64,000 nucleotides of DNA from Actinomycetes bacterium (GTDB lineage: Bacteria; Actinomycetota; Acidimicrobiia; IMCC26256; JANYLB01), in assembly GCA_025363815.1 (NCBI GenBank), contig JANYLB010000012.1:21122-85121 (forward strand), in the 5' to 3' direction. The notes under the pieces were generated by a model. It was not told the origin of the DNA. It saw only the letters and a program-made list of their open reading frames with translations, and did not search any database. Both the position numbers and the translations under genes were made by a program. Numbering within the stretch: position 1 is the stretch's first letter; each line of letters starts with the position of its first letter. Shown here one piece after another: positions 34,358-43,235 of the stretch.

Positions 34358-34749
34358 CCATCCCCGCTCCCCCACCGCCGCTCGTCTTCGGACCGATCAC
34401 CCGCACCGACATCGTTCGGTATCAGGGCGCGTCGGGCGACTTCCAACCGATTCACCACGACGAGCCCTTCGCCCGGGATGCGGGCTACGACGCACCGCTC
34501 GTGGTCGGCATGCTGGGGGCCGGGCTGCTCACGACATGGGCAACCGACTGGCTCGGTCCGGCCAACGTGCGTCGTTCCCGCGTGCGGTGGACCGAACGGG
34601 TGTGGCCCGACGACACGCTCACCTGCTCGGGCGCGATTGAACGCGCCTATGAGGAAGGCGGCGAAGCCAGGGTCGACCTCGTGCTCGAGGCCGTGAACCA
34701 GAACGGCATCGTGGTGGTCAAGGGGTGGATGACGTTCGTCGGGGAATGA
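34354..34749 (+). CDS. MaoC-type enoyl-CoA hydratase subunit, ChsH1-like
   Basis: A 131-residue single-hotdog hydratase. The hydratase-2 motif YQGASGDFQPIHHDEPFA is intact with Asp29 and His34, followed by GYDAPLVVGMLGAG. It would add water to an enoyl-CoA. ATGA overlap with the preceding hotdog gene supports a ChsH1/ChsH2-like heteromer. In Mycobacterium this pair hydrates a steroid side-chain enoyl-CoA that Ltp2 then cleaves, and an Ltp2-like gene lies 4.3 kb away. Confidence 0.8.
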   Translation: MTIPAPPPPLVFGPITRTDIVRYQGASGDFQPIHHDEPFARDAGYDAPLVVGMLGAGLLTTWATDWLGPANVRRSRVRWTERVWPDDTLTCSGAIERAYEEGGEARVDLVLEAVNQNGIVVVKGWMTFVGE

Positions 34750-34801
34750 GCCCGGAGCGGCAGCCGCCGCAAATGAGGCCGTGGGCTAGCGTCTCGCCGT
34801 C

Positions 34802-35092
34802 ATGGGTTGCTGTTTCGTTGTCGCGCTTCTCGCAATCGGGCCCCGGTTTGTTCTCTTGCTCATGTGGCTCTCCACGACGCTGGTCGACCGCGCGTTCAAC
34901 GGGTTCCTTCTCCCGTTGCTCGGCGTGCTCTTCCTCCCGTGGACCACCCTCTTCTATGTATTCGCGTATCAACCGATCAACGGGGTCGCCGGCATCGGCT
35001 GGTTCTTCGTGGCTTTCGGCTTCTTCTGCGATATCGCGTCTTACTCCGGTGGCGGCAGGGCTCAGCGTCGGCAGGCGAGACAGGCGCACTAG
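34802..35092 (+). CDS. Small membrane protein
   Basis: A 96-residue protein with two or three transmembrane helices (FVVALLAIGPRFVLLLMWLSTTLV, LLPLLGVLFLPWTTLFYVFAY, GWFFVAFGFFCDIASY) and a basic tail. TAGCGT nine bases before the ATG fits a leaderless promoter. It separates the hydratase pair from echA20 and has no recognised family. Confidence 0.6.
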   Translation: MGCCFVVALLAIGPRFVLLLMWLSTTLVDRAFNGFLLPLLGVLFLPWTTLFYVFAYQPINGVAGIGWFFVAFGFFCDIASYSGGGRAQRRQARQAH

Positions 35093-35157
35093 CGCCGCGC
35101 GCGCTCGACCGATGCCGGAGCGATCCGTGCCGGCTGGGTGCCGCCAACCCGTGCCCG

Positions 35158-35163
35158 TATAAG
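35158..35163 (+). promoter_or_regulatory. Possible -10 box for the echA20 operon
   Basis: TATAAG lies 39 bp before the echA20 start in a 109-bp gap. I see no good -35 box and no KstR or CTGAC palindrome here. Weak evidence. Confidence 0.25.
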
Positions 35164-35201
35164 GTGACCACTCGATCTGAGCGCCCATCAGAAAGCGTGC
35201 G

Positions 35202-35963
35202 ATGCCCATAACGAGCACCGTCGACGAGCGCGGCGTCGCCGAAGTCGTCATGGACAACCCGCCGGTCAACGCGCTGACAGTGGCCGGGTGGTTCGAGCTG
35301 GCCTCGACCGTGCGCGGGCTCGGCGAAGACCCCGAGGTCCGGGTGGTGGTGCTCCGGGCCGCGGGTCGCGGATTCAACGCCGGCGTCGACATCAAGGAGA
35401 TGCAGGCGACCGATGGCTTCGAGGCGCTGATCAACGCCAACCGCGGCTGCTACGCCGCATTCGCGGCCGTCTACGAGTGCGCGGTCCCGGTGATCGCCGC
35501 GGTCAACGGCCACTGCCTCGGTGGCGGTATCGGCCTCGTCGGCAACGCCGACGTGATCGTGGCGTCCGACGATGCCACTTTCGGCCTCCCCGAGGTCGAC
35601 CGCGGCGCGCTCGGCGCTGCTACCCACCTGGCCCGCCTCGTTCCCCAGCACAAGATGCGGGCGATGGTCTACACCGGCGCGACTGCGACCGCCGCCGAGC
35701 TGCACCACCACGGATCGGTGCTCCGGGTCGTGCCGATCGCGGAGCTTCGCGACGCCGCGTTCGAAGTCGCGATCCAGATCGCGGCGAAGAGCCCCGCGGT
35801 CATCCGGGCGGCCAAGGAATCGCTCAACGGCATCGACCCGATCGACGTGAAGCGGAGCTACCGCTTCGAGCAGGGATTCACCTTCGAGCTGAACCTCTCC
35901 GGCGTCGCCGACGAGCACCGCGACGCCTTCGTCACCAAACGGGAGACCGACACGTCGAGATGA
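35202..35963 (+). CDS. echA20: EchA20 ring-D hydrolase (HIEC-CoA hydrolase)
   Basis: A crotonase-family protein of 253 residues, matching EchA20 from start to end: MPITSTVDERG, then NPPVNALTVAGWFELA, GRGFNAGVDIKEMQAT, VPVIAAVNGHCLGGGIGLVGNADVI, TFGLPEVDRGALGAATHLARLVPQH and QGFTFELNLSGVADEHRDAF. EchA20 opens ring D of the HIP-derived HIEC-CoA to give COCHEA-CoA. It heads a run of seven genes and is followed after three bases by ipdA, as in Mycobacterium (Rv3550-Rv3553). Confidence 0.9.
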   Translation: MPITSTVDERGVAEVVMDNPPVNALTVAGWFELASTVRGLGEDPEVRVVVLRAAGRGFNAGVDIKEMQATDGFEALINANRGCYAAFAAVYECAVPVIAAVNGHCLGGGIGLVGNADVIVASDDATFGLPEVDRGALGAATHLARLVPQHKMRAMVYTGATATAAELHHHGSVLRVVPIAELRDAAFEVAIQIAAKSPAVIRAAKESLNGIDPIDVKRSYRFEQGFTFELNLSGVADEHRDAFVTKRETDTSR

Positions 35964-35966
35964 ACC

Positions 35967-36815
35967 GTGCCCGATAAGCGAATATCCGAAGACGACGTCG
36001 TCGCCGAGCTGCGCGACGGCATGACCATAGGCATCGGCGGGTGGGGATCCCGGCGCAAGCCGATGAGCCTCGTGCGCGCGATCGCCCGGTCGTCGCTGCG
36101 CGATCTCACCATCGTGAGCTACGGCGGCCCCGATGTAGGGCTCCTTTGCGCGACCGGCAAGGTCGAACGAGTCGTTTATGCGTTCGTGTCACTCGACTCG
36201 ATCCCACTCGAGCCGCACTTCCGGGTCGCCCGTCAGACGGGCGCCGTCTCCACCCTGGAGCTCGACGAAGGCATGTTTCTCCTCGGTCTCCAGGCCGCGG
36301 CCTGGCGGGTGCCATTCCTGCCGACACGGGTCGGGCTCGGCTCCGACGTCGTCGACCGCCAGCCGGAGATCCGCACCGTCGTCTCCCCCTACGACGACGG
36401 TGAAGAGCTCGTCGCGGCGCCGGCGTTGCGGCTCGACGCCGCGCTCGTGCACATGCACAGGGGCGACGCAGGGGGCAACGGCCAGTACCTCAACGTCGAC
36501 CCCTACTTCGATGACCTGTTCTGCATGGCGGCCGATCGCCGGTTCATGAGCGTGGAGCAGGTGCAAGAAACTGAGGACCTCCGGGGCAACGGACCGCTGC
36601 AGACGTTGAAGATAAATCGCCTGATGACTGATGGAATCGTCGAAGCTCCGTTCGGTGCCCACTTCACCGAGTGTGTGCCCGACTACCCCCGCGACGAGGC
36701 ATTCCAAAAGGAGTACGCCGGGAGCGCTAAGTCGGCCGACGCATGGGTCGCGTGGCGCACGAAATACCTCGACTGCGGCGGTCACGACGAATACCGAAAG
36801 GTCGTTGGGCTGTGA
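35967..36815 (+). CDS. ipdA: COCHEA-CoA hydrolase alpha subunit IpdA
   Basis: A 282-residue protein of the class I CoA-transferase fold. GIGGWGSRRKPMSLVRAIARS and LTIVSYGGPDVGLLCATGKV identify IpdA. With IpdB it forms a heteromer that, despite the transferase fold, hydrolyses the ring C carbon-carbon bond of COCHEA-CoA to give MOODA-CoA. The start is GTG at 35967, and the stop overlaps the ipdB start (GTGA). Confidence 0.9.
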   Translation: MPDKRISEDDVVAELRDGMTIGIGGWGSRRKPMSLVRAIARSSLRDLTIVSYGGPDVGLLCATGKVERVVYAFVSLDSIPLEPHFRVARQTGAVSTLELDEGMFLLGLQAAAWRVPFLPTRVGLGSDVVDRQPEIRTVVSPYDDGEELVAAPALRLDAALVHMHRGDAGGNGQYLNVDPYFDDLFCMAADRRFMSVEQVQETEDLRGNGPLQTLKINRLMTDGIVEAPFGAHFTECVPDYPRDEAFQKEYAGSAKSADAWVAWRTKYLDCGGHDEYRKVVGL

Positions 36816-37588
36816 GCTCAGCATCGGGTCTCGTCACCAGGGCCGAGTATTGCGTGATCGCGGTCGCGGAGTGCTTCCGCGGCGACGGCGAGATCCTCGC
36901 CAACCCCATCGGCACGATTCCCATGATCGGCGGGCGGCTCGCACGCGCCAGCTTCGAGCCCGACCTGGTGATGACCGACGGCGAGGCCACGTTTGTGACC
37001 GGGCCCTACCCTGTCGGCCCGACCGACGTGGTCAAGGTCGTCGAAGCGTGGAACCCCTACCGCTCGATGTTCGACGTGGTCTGGTCAGGTCGCCGGCACG
37101 TGATGATGGGCGCGTCGCAGATCGACCGGTTCGGCAACCAGAACTTCGCTTTCGTGGGCTCGTGGGACCAGCCGAAGGCGCAGCTGCTCGGCTTCCGCGG
37201 CGCGCCGGGCAACACGATCCAGAACACGACTTCGTACTGGGTCCCCAACCACTCGCCCAAGGTGTTCGTCACCAAGGTCGACGTGGTGAGCGGCGTCGGA
37301 TACGACCGAGCCGCTGCTCTCGGCCCGGAGGCGTCACGGTTCCACGAGATCCGCCGGGTGGTAACAAACCTCGGCGTGCTCGACTTCGACACTCCCGACC
37401 ACACGATGCGGCTGCGATCGACGCACCCCGGTGTGACCGTCGACGAGATCGTCGCCGCGACCGGGTTCGACCTCGTGGTGCCCGAAGATGTCGGCGTCAC
37501 CCGCGACCCCAGCCCCGATGAGCTCGAGCTCATCCAGGAGACCATCGACCCGCACGATCTCCGGGGCCAGGAAGTCCCCACTCCATGA
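36812..37588 (+). CDS. ipdB: COCHEA-CoA hydrolase beta subunit IpdB
   Basis: A 258-residue partner of IpdA. RAEYCVIAVAECFRGDGEILANPIGTIPMIGGRLAR and MGASQIDRFGNQNFAFVG are typical. It starts with GTG at 36812 inside the ipdA stop; an in-frame start at 36743 would overlap ipdA by more than 70 bp and is not preferred. The role is ring C cleavage in HIP catabolism. The ipdC start overlaps its stop (ATGA). Confidence 0.9.
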   Translation: MSSASGLVTRAEYCVIAVAECFRGDGEILANPIGTIPMIGGRLARASFEPDLVMTDGEATFVTGPYPVGPTDVVKVVEAWNPYRSMFDVVWSGRRHVMMGASQIDRFGNQNFAFVGSWDQPKAQLLGFRGAPGNTIQNTTSYWVPNHSPKVFVTKVDVVSGVGYDRAAALGPEASRFHEIRRVVTNLGVLDFDTPDHTMRLRSTHPGVTVDEIVAATGFDLVVPEDVGVTRDPSPDELELIQETIDPHDLRGQEVPTP

Positions 37589-38655
37589 GCACCCATCGTG
37601 CGCTGAGCACGCGCGCGTGCGAGCTTTTCGGGGTCAAGTACCCGATCGTGCAGACGGGGATGGGCTGGGTCTCGGGCGCGCGCCTGACTGCGGCAACGAG
37701 CGCAGCCGGTGGGCTCGGAATTCTGGCGTCGGCAACGATGACCCTCGACGAGCTGCGCACCGCGATTCACGAGGTGAGGCAGCGCACCGACAACCCGTTC
37801 GGTGTGAATCTCCGCTCCGATCAGCCCGACGTCAACAACCGCATTCGACTGATCGTCGACGAGCACGTGCGGGTAGCGAGCTTCGCCCAGGCGCCGGGCG
37901 AGAGACTCGTGAAGACGCTGAAGGACGCCGGAGTCGTCGTGATGCCTACGGTCGGCGCCCGGAGGCACGCGGAGAAGGTCGCGGCCTGGGGCGTCGATGC
38001 GGTCATCGCCCAGGGAGCCGAGGGAGGCGGTCACACCGGCACGGTGCCGACCAGCCTGCTGCTTCCCCTGGTCGCCGAAGCCGTCGACATCCCGGTGCTC
38101 GGCGCCGGCGGCTTCTTCGACGGCCGGGGACTGGTGGCCGCGCTCGCCTACGGCGCGGCCGGCATAGCCATGGGAACCCGTTTCCTCCTGACGCGCGAGA
38201 GCACCGTGCCCGACGACGTGAAGGCCGTCTACCTCACTACGCCAATCACCGGAACAGTCGTGACGACGGCGATCGACGGTCACCCGCAGCGCGTGATCCT
38301 CACCGATGTGATCGAGCGCCTGTCGGGCTCGAGCCGCCTGACTGCGCTTCCCCGCGCGGTGCGCAACGCACTGGAGTTCCGCAAGCTCACCGGTACATCG
38401 GTCGGTGACCTCGCCCGTGAAGGCCTCGCTATGCGCAAGAGCCAGAACCTCACCCTGGCCCAACTCGCGATGGCCGCCAACGCACCGATGCTCACCCGTG
38501 CCGCGATGGTCGATGGCCGACTCGACGCGGGCATTCTGCCGACCGGCCAGAACGTCGGCGTGATCGACGAGCTCCCGACCGTCGCCGAGCTGATCGCACG
38601 CATCATGGAACAGGCCGACGCGACGCTGCGCCGCCTCGAAGGGAACAACGCATGA
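37585..38655 (+). CDS. ipdC: IpdC-like flavin oxidoreductase (nitronate monooxygenase family)
   Basis: A 356-residue FMN-binding TIM barrel of the nitronate monooxygenase/2-nitropropane dioxygenase family: PIVQTGMGWVSGARLTAATSAAGGLGILAS, NPFGVNLRSD, QGAEGGGHTGTVPT (flavin phosphate site) and GAAGIAMGTRFLLT. In the echA20-ipdAB context it is IpdC, a flavin-dependent reductase needed for HIP breakdown, rather than a nitronate detoxifier. It is coupled to ipdB by ATGA. Confidence 0.87.
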   Translation: MSTHRALSTRACELFGVKYPIVQTGMGWVSGARLTAATSAAGGLGILASATMTLDELRTAIHEVRQRTDNPFGVNLRSDQPDVNNRIRLIVDEHVRVASFAQAPGERLVKTLKDAGVVVMPTVGARRHAEKVAAWGVDAVIAQGAEGGGHTGTVPTSLLLPLVAEAVDIPVLGAGGFFDGRGLVAALAYGAAGIAMGTRFLLTRESTVPDDVKAVYLTTPITGTVVTTAIDGHPQRVILTDVIERLSGSSRLTALPRAVRNALEFRKLTGTSVGDLAREGLAMRKSQNLTLAQLAMAANAPMLTRAAMVDGRLDAGILPTGQNVGVIDELPTVAELIARIMEQADATLRRLEGNNA

Positions 38656-38671
38656 TCCAGGAGACGAGCCC

Positions 38672-39097
38672 ATGACGAAGCCGAAGGTTGCCGCCATCGA
38701 AGGGTGGTTCACCACCGGCGACGAGCCGAAGCTGCTCGCGAGCCGAGGCGCCACCACCGGCAGCGTCTTCTTCCCCAAAAGCCTCGCGTTCTCTCGCAAC
38801 CCCGCTGCCCCTGCGGAGGAGCTCGAAGAGACCACGCTGGGGCGGCGCGGTCGGGTGTGGTCTTGGACGACCAACCACTACCAGCCGCCGGCGCCGTATA
38901 TCTCGCCCGAGCCGTTCGTTCCTTACACCGTTGTCGCCGTCGAGCTGCCCGACGAGAAGATGGTGGTGCTCGGGCAACTGGCCGCGGGCGACGATCCCGA
39001 CACCCTGTCTGTCGGCGCGGAAGTCGAGCTCGTGCTCGGCACCCTTTTCGAAGACGACGAAGCGGAGCGCCTCATGTGGAACTGGAAATTGGTATGA
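38672..39097 (+). CDS. DUF35 OB-fold protein, stand-alone ChsH2-type partner of Ltp2
   Basis: A 141-residue DUF35 domain. The zinc-ribbon region has lost its cysteines (ASRGATTGSVFFPKSL), while the OB part is intact (GRRGRVWSWTTNHYQPPAPYISPEPFVPYTVVAVEL). In Mycobacterium this domain forms the C-terminus of ChsH2 and is required for Ltp2 aldolase activity. Here it is a separate gene whose stop overlaps the Ltp2-like start, pointing to a fixed complex of the two. Confidence 0.82.
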   Translation: MTKPKVAAIEGWFTTGDEPKLLASRGATTGSVFFPKSLAFSRNPAAPAEELEETTLGRRGRVWSWTTNHYQPPAPYISPEPFVPYTVVAVELPDEKMVVLGQLAAGDDPDTLSVGAEVELVLGTLFEDDEAERLMWNWKLV

Positions 39098-40290
39098 GTG
39101 CTCCGGAGGGTGTCGCGGTTCTCGGGGTCGGCATGCACCCCTGGGGCAAATGGGGTCGCAACTTCGTCGAGTACGGCGTGGTCGCCGCCCGAGCTGCACT
39201 CGATGATGCCTGCGTCGACTGGCGCGACGTGCAATTCGTCGCCGGCGGCGAGACCGTTCGCAACGGCTACCCCGGTTACGTCGCCGGCGCGTCGATCGCG
39301 CAGGCCCTCGGGTGGCAGGGAGCTCCTGTCTCTTCGTCGTACGCGGCCTGCGCCTCGGGTGCTACGGCGCTCAACGCTGCTCGCGCGCAGATTCTCGCCG
39401 GTCTCGTCGACGTCGCGCTCGTCGTGGGTGCCGATACGACTCCGAAGGGATTCCTCGCGCCCAACGCCGGTGAGCGGGGTGACGATCCCGACTGGCTGCG
39501 GTTCCGGCTCCTCGGCGCGACAAACCCCACTTACTTCGGCTTGTACGCGCGCCGGCGCATGGAGGTCTTCGGTGCCACGCAGTCCGACTTCGCCAAGGTG
39601 AAGGTGAAGAACGCGCGCCATGGCCTCCACAACCCGAACGCGCGGTTCCGCAAGGAGGTCACAGAGGCTGACGTCGACGCGTCTCCCGTGGTTTCGGATC
39701 CGCTGCGGTTGCTCGAGATCTGCGCCACGAGCGATGGTGCGGCAGCGATCGTGCTGTCGAGCCTCGACTACGCCAAGTCGAAGGGAGCGAAGGCTCCGGT
39801 GCGGATCGCGGCGGTATCGACGGTGACGCCCACCTACCCGAACACTGTGATCGAGATGCCGAACTTCGCGACCGACTCCGCGGCCGCGGTCGCGTTGCCC
39901 GAACGCACCTTCCGCGACTCGATCGCGTACGCCGCATACGAACAGGCCGGTTTGGGGCCGCAAGACATGAGTCTCGCCGAGGTCTACGACCTCTCGACCG
40001 CGCTCGAGCTCGACTGGTACGAGAACATCGGGCTCTGCGAGGCCGGTCAAGCCGAACGACTCCTGAACGACGGCGACACGACCATCGGTGGTCGCATCCC
40101 GGTGAATCCGAGCGGCGGGCTCGCCTGCTTCGGCGAAGCGGTGCCCGCGCAGGCCATCGCGCAGGTCTGCGAGCTCACCTGGCAGCTCCGCGGCGTTGCC
40201 GGCGAACGCCAGGTCGAGGGCGCGACCGCGGGGATCTCCGTGAACCAGGGGCTCTTCGGGCACGGCTCGTCGGTGATCGCCGTCCGCTGA
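39094..40290 (+). CDS. ltp2: Ltp2-like steroid side-chain aldolase
   Basis: A 398-residue thiolase-fold protein. VAVLGVGMHPWGKWGRNFVEYG opens it, SSYAACASGATAL is the nucleophile-position loop, and LAEVYDLSTALELDWYENIGLC contains Tyr residues in the region used by Ltp2 for retro-aldol catalysis. PVNPSGGLACFGEAVPAQAIAQV follows. Ltp2 cleaves a 17-hydroxy-pregnene-carboxyl-CoA to a 17-ketosteroid and propionyl-CoA. Coupling to a DUF35 gene is strong support. A related Ltp with another side-chain length is the alternative. Confidence 0.78.
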   Translation: MSAPEGVAVLGVGMHPWGKWGRNFVEYGVVAARAALDDACVDWRDVQFVAGGETVRNGYPGYVAGASIAQALGWQGAPVSSSYAACASGATALNAARAQILAGLVDVALVVGADTTPKGFLAPNAGERGDDPDWLRFRLLGATNPTYFGLYARRRMEVFGATQSDFAKVKVKNARHGLHNPNARFRKEVTEADVDASPVVSDPLRLLEICATSDGAAAIVLSSLDYAKSKGAKAPVRIAAVSTVTPTYPNTVIEMPNFATDSAAAVALPERTFRDSIAYAAYEQAGLGPQDMSLAEVYDLSTALELDWYENIGLCEAGQAERLLNDGDTTIGGRIPVNPSGGLACFGEAVPAQAIAQVCELTWQLRGVAGERQVEGATAGISVNQGLFGHGSSVIAVR

Positions 40291-40342
40291 GCGTTCTGTA
40301 TTACGGCGGCCGGCTCCTCCCCGCCACCTAGTGTGAGCGGCC

Positions 40343-41965
40343 GTGGCCGACTGCTGGAACCTCGCTGACCTGTTCGAAGCCGTTGCCGACGTAGCCCAAG
40401 ATCGCGAAGCGGTCGTCTCCGACAATCGCCGACTCACTTACAGAGAGCTCGACGAACGAGCCACGCGCCTTGCGCACCACCTGGCCGCGAACGGCGTGCA
40501 GGCCGGCGACCACGTGGGAATCTACGCGTACAACGGCCCCGAGTGGATCGAGGCGATGTTCGCCGCCTGGAAGATCCGCGCGGTTCCGATCAACGTCAAC
40601 TACCGCTACGTCGAGGCAGAGCTTCGCTACTTGTTCGACAACGCGGATCTGGTCGCGCTGGTACACGGCCGCGAGTTCGTGCCGCGAATCGCCGCAGTCA
40701 GGGATGAGTGTCCGAAGCTAAGGGTCTTCGTTTCAATCGATGATGATACCGATGAGGATCTTTCTGCGATCGGCGCGATCGAGTACGAAACCGCGCTGGG
40801 CGGCGCCTCACCCGAGCGCGATTTCGCGCCCCGCTCCCCCGCTGATCTCTACATCCTCTACACGGGCGGCACCACCGGGATGCCGAAGGGCGTCATGTGG
40901 CGCCAGACCGACTACTTCAACTCGACTATCGGCGCGCTCATGCGCATGGGTGGCGCGCCGTTCGAGTCGTTCGACGAGGTAATCGAAGAAGCAAGGACCG
41001 CTACCGGAACCGTCGGGTTCCCGCTCGCGCCGCTCATGCACGGTGCGGCGCAGTGGGTCGCGACCATGCTCCTCATCCAGGGCAACAAGGTCGTGCTCTC
41101 GTCGGCGCGCCGTCTCGACCCAGTCGCGACCTGGCGCACCATCGAGCGCGAGAAGGTGATGACGACGAGCCTCGTCGGCGACGCCATGGCCCGTCCGCTC
41201 ATCGAAGCCCTCGATCTGGCCGAGCTCGCCGACATCGATCTCTCCGCGTTCTTCGTGATCGGCTCGGGCGGAGCGATCCTCTCCCCTACGGTGAAGGAAG
41301 CAATAGCGAAGCGTCTACCGAACGTCCTCGTGATCGACTCTCTCGGGGCGTCGGAGACCGGATACCAGGGCACCGTCGCAGGATCCGACTCAGAGGGCAA
41401 ACCCCGCTTCGCAATGGGCGAGCACACGACGGTGCTCGATGACTCAGGCAAGCCCGTGGTCCCTGGAGACGGTGTGATCGGGCGCCTCGCCCGTCGCGGC
41501 TACATGCCCATCGGCTATTACAAGGACCCCGAGAAGACCGCAGCGACATTCATCGAGATCGACGGCGAACGGTGGGCCCTTCCCGGCGATATGGCTCGCG
41601 TCGAGGCCGACCAAACGATCACACTCCTCGGGCGCGGTTCGGTGAGCATCAACTCGGGCGGCGAGAAGGTCTACCCCGAAGAGGTCGAGCTCGCGCTGAA
41701 GTCGCACCCCGACGTGTTCGATGTCGTCGTCGTGGGTGTGCCCGACCAACGCTGGGGCGAGCGCGTCGTTGCTGTCGTGAAGGCTCGCCCCGGAGCGACC
41801 CCCGACGCGGGTGAGCTGGCCGAACATGCTCGGGCCACGATCGCGGGTTACAAGGTGCCGCGTGCGATCGTCGTGGTCGACGAGATGGTGCGCTCACCTT
41901 CAGGCAAGGCCGACTACCGCTGGGCGAAGGCCACCGCGGTGGCCGATGCAGCCGGCACTGCCTGA
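40343..41965 (+). CDS. fadD19: Steroid-24-CoA ligase FadD19-like
   Basis: An AMP-forming ligase of 540 residues, closely FadD19-like in sequence: VNYRYVEAELRYLFDNADLVALVH, ILYTGGTTGMPKGVMWR (173-187), GDAMARPLIEAL, DSLGASETGYQG and LGRGSVSINSGGEKVYPEEVE. FadD19 activates C24 and C26 sterol side-chain acids and is needed for C24-branched phytosterols. The GTG at 40343 follows TAGTGT by eight bases, so it may have its own leaderless promoter within the gene run. It carries the name role that, by position, the gene at 10222 might have been expected to have. Confidence 0.87.
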   Translation: MADCWNLADLFEAVADVAQDREAVVSDNRRLTYRELDERATRLAHHLAANGVQAGDHVGIYAYNGPEWIEAMFAAWKIRAVPINVNYRYVEAELRYLFDNADLVALVHGREFVPRIAAVRDECPKLRVFVSIDDDTDEDLSAIGAIEYETALGGASPERDFAPRSPADLYILYTGGTTGMPKGVMWRQTDYFNSTIGALMRMGGAPFESFDEVIEEARTATGTVGFPLAPLMHGAAQWVATMLLIQGNKVVLSSARRLDPVATWRTIEREKVMTTSLVGDAMARPLIEALDLAELADIDLSAFFVIGSGGAILSPTVKEAIAKRLPNVLVIDSLGASETGYQGTVAGSDSEGKPRFAMGEHTTVLDDSGKPVVPGDGVIGRLARRGYMPIGYYKDPEKTAATFIEIDGERWALPGDMARVEADQTITLLGRGSVSINSGGEKVYPEEVELALKSHPDVFDVVVVGVPDQRWGERVVAVVKARPGATPDAGELAEHARATIAGYKVPRAIVVVDEMVRSPSGKADYRWAKATAVADAAGTA

Positions 41966-41986
41966 GCACGAACCCTCTCCCACGGC

Positions 41987-43153
41987 ATGCAACATTCGCG
42001 CCAGGCGCCGCCGCGCATCCCGCGCCTCTTGTACGTCGCGGTCGCCGTCGAGGCCCTCGGCTACGGGGGGATCTTCGCGCTGCTCGCTGATCTCCAGAAC
42101 CGCTACGGCCTCCCGACCTACGGCCTCGGCCTCATCGGGGGAGCCAGCTTCCTCGCCGGTCTCGTCGCGCAGGTCTCCCTCGCTCGCTACGCCGACCGCG
42201 GCTATACCCGCCTCCTGCTCCGATCGGGGCTCGCCGTAGCGGCTGGTGGGATGCTGTGGTTCGGCCTTGCTACGCACCTCTGGGAGTTCATCGGCGCGCG
42301 AGTGCTCCTGGGTCTCGGCTCCGGGGTCTTCATCCCCGCGACCCGCCGAGTGGTGGTGAGTCGAGCGGGTGACCGCGCGGGTGAGGCACTGGGGCGCCTG
42401 GCCAGCGTCGAGGTCGGTGGGTTCATCGCCGGCCCCCCGATCGCCGCGTTGATAGCGGGGACGCTCGGGCTCCACGCACCATTCATCGTGTTCGCCGTCG
42501 CGCTGGCGGTCACGTCACCAGCGGTCGCCCGCCTCGACGAGCCTCCCGTCGAGGCACAAGGAGACAAACGGGTCGTTCGGATGTTGCTTCGCCGGCGGGG
42601 AGTGCTCGCCGGCCTGTCACTCGGAGCCGCTCTGTTCCTATCGATCGGTGTGTTCGACGCGATGTGGGCCAAGTACATGAACGACCTCGGCGCGAGCACC
42701 GCCGTGATCGCTGTGACCCTGGCCCTATTCGCGCTCCCACTAGTCGCGCTCAGCCCGTTCGGCGGCCGCATCGCGGATCGTCGAGGCCCTGTCCGCAGCT
42801 CGGTGCTCGCGCTGGCCATCAGCGTGCCCTGCATCGTGGGCTACGGGTTGACCGGCTCAATCGCCTTCGCCTGCGTCCTCGCGCTGGTGCACTCGTTCTG
42901 CGATGCCGTGACCACACCCGCGAGCCAGACTGCCGTCGCCAGGGCCGCCCCAGCGTCGCTCGCCGCGGCCGGTCAGGGGCTCTACGGCGCGGTCGGGGCC
43001 GCTGCGGCGGCGTTCGCTGCCTTCGGCGCTGCCCCCCTCTACGGAGCGGCCGGGCCCGAGGTCATGTGGGCCGTCTGCGGCGGGCTCGTCGGCGTGCTCG
43101 CACTCGCGGCCTTCCTGTTGGGACGCGGCAGCACCGTCGACCAACTCCGTTAG
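41987..43153 (+). CDS. MFS transporter
   Basis: A 388-residue major facilitator protein, 12 helices predicted. ARYADRGYTRLLLRSG and GGRIADRRGPVRSS match the loop 2-3 signature and its second-half copy. It follows fadD19 by 21 bp on the same strand and could move a steroid, a breakdown product or a drug. It converges with the UbiB-like gene. Confidence 0.78.
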   Translation: MQHSRQAPPRIPRLLYVAVAVEALGYGGIFALLADLQNRYGLPTYGLGLIGGASFLAGLVAQVSLARYADRGYTRLLLRSGLAVAAGGMLWFGLATHLWEFIGARVLLGLGSGVFIPATRRVVVSRAGDRAGEALGRLASVEVGGFIAGPPIAALIAGTLGLHAPFIVFAVALAVTSPAVARLDEPPVEAQGDKRVVRMLLRRRGVLAGLSLGAALFLSIGVFDAMWAKYMNDLGASTAVIAVTLALFALPLVALSPFGGRIADRRGPVRSSVLALAISVPCIVGYGLTGSIAFACVLALVHSFCDAVTTPASQTAVARAAPASLAAAGQGLYGAVGAAAAAFAAFGAAPLYGAAGPEVMWAVCGGLVGVLALAAFLLGRGSTVDQLR

Positions 43154-43235
43154 CCCCGAGTCTCCCCGTCGGTACTAGTCAGCTTTTCCCCGGGGCGATC
43201 CAATGGAAGGCGAGATCCCGAGCGGCACGGGCTTC

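Noticed and set aside
37057..38874. Long open frame antisense to ipdB and ipdC (605 codons)
   Set aside because: It is the complement of well-recognised genes; such antisense frames are common in high-GC DNA.
43154..43235. Possible terminator between the MFS and UbiB-like genes
   Set aside because: Only short arms with a long loop (CCCCG and CGGGG), not convincing.
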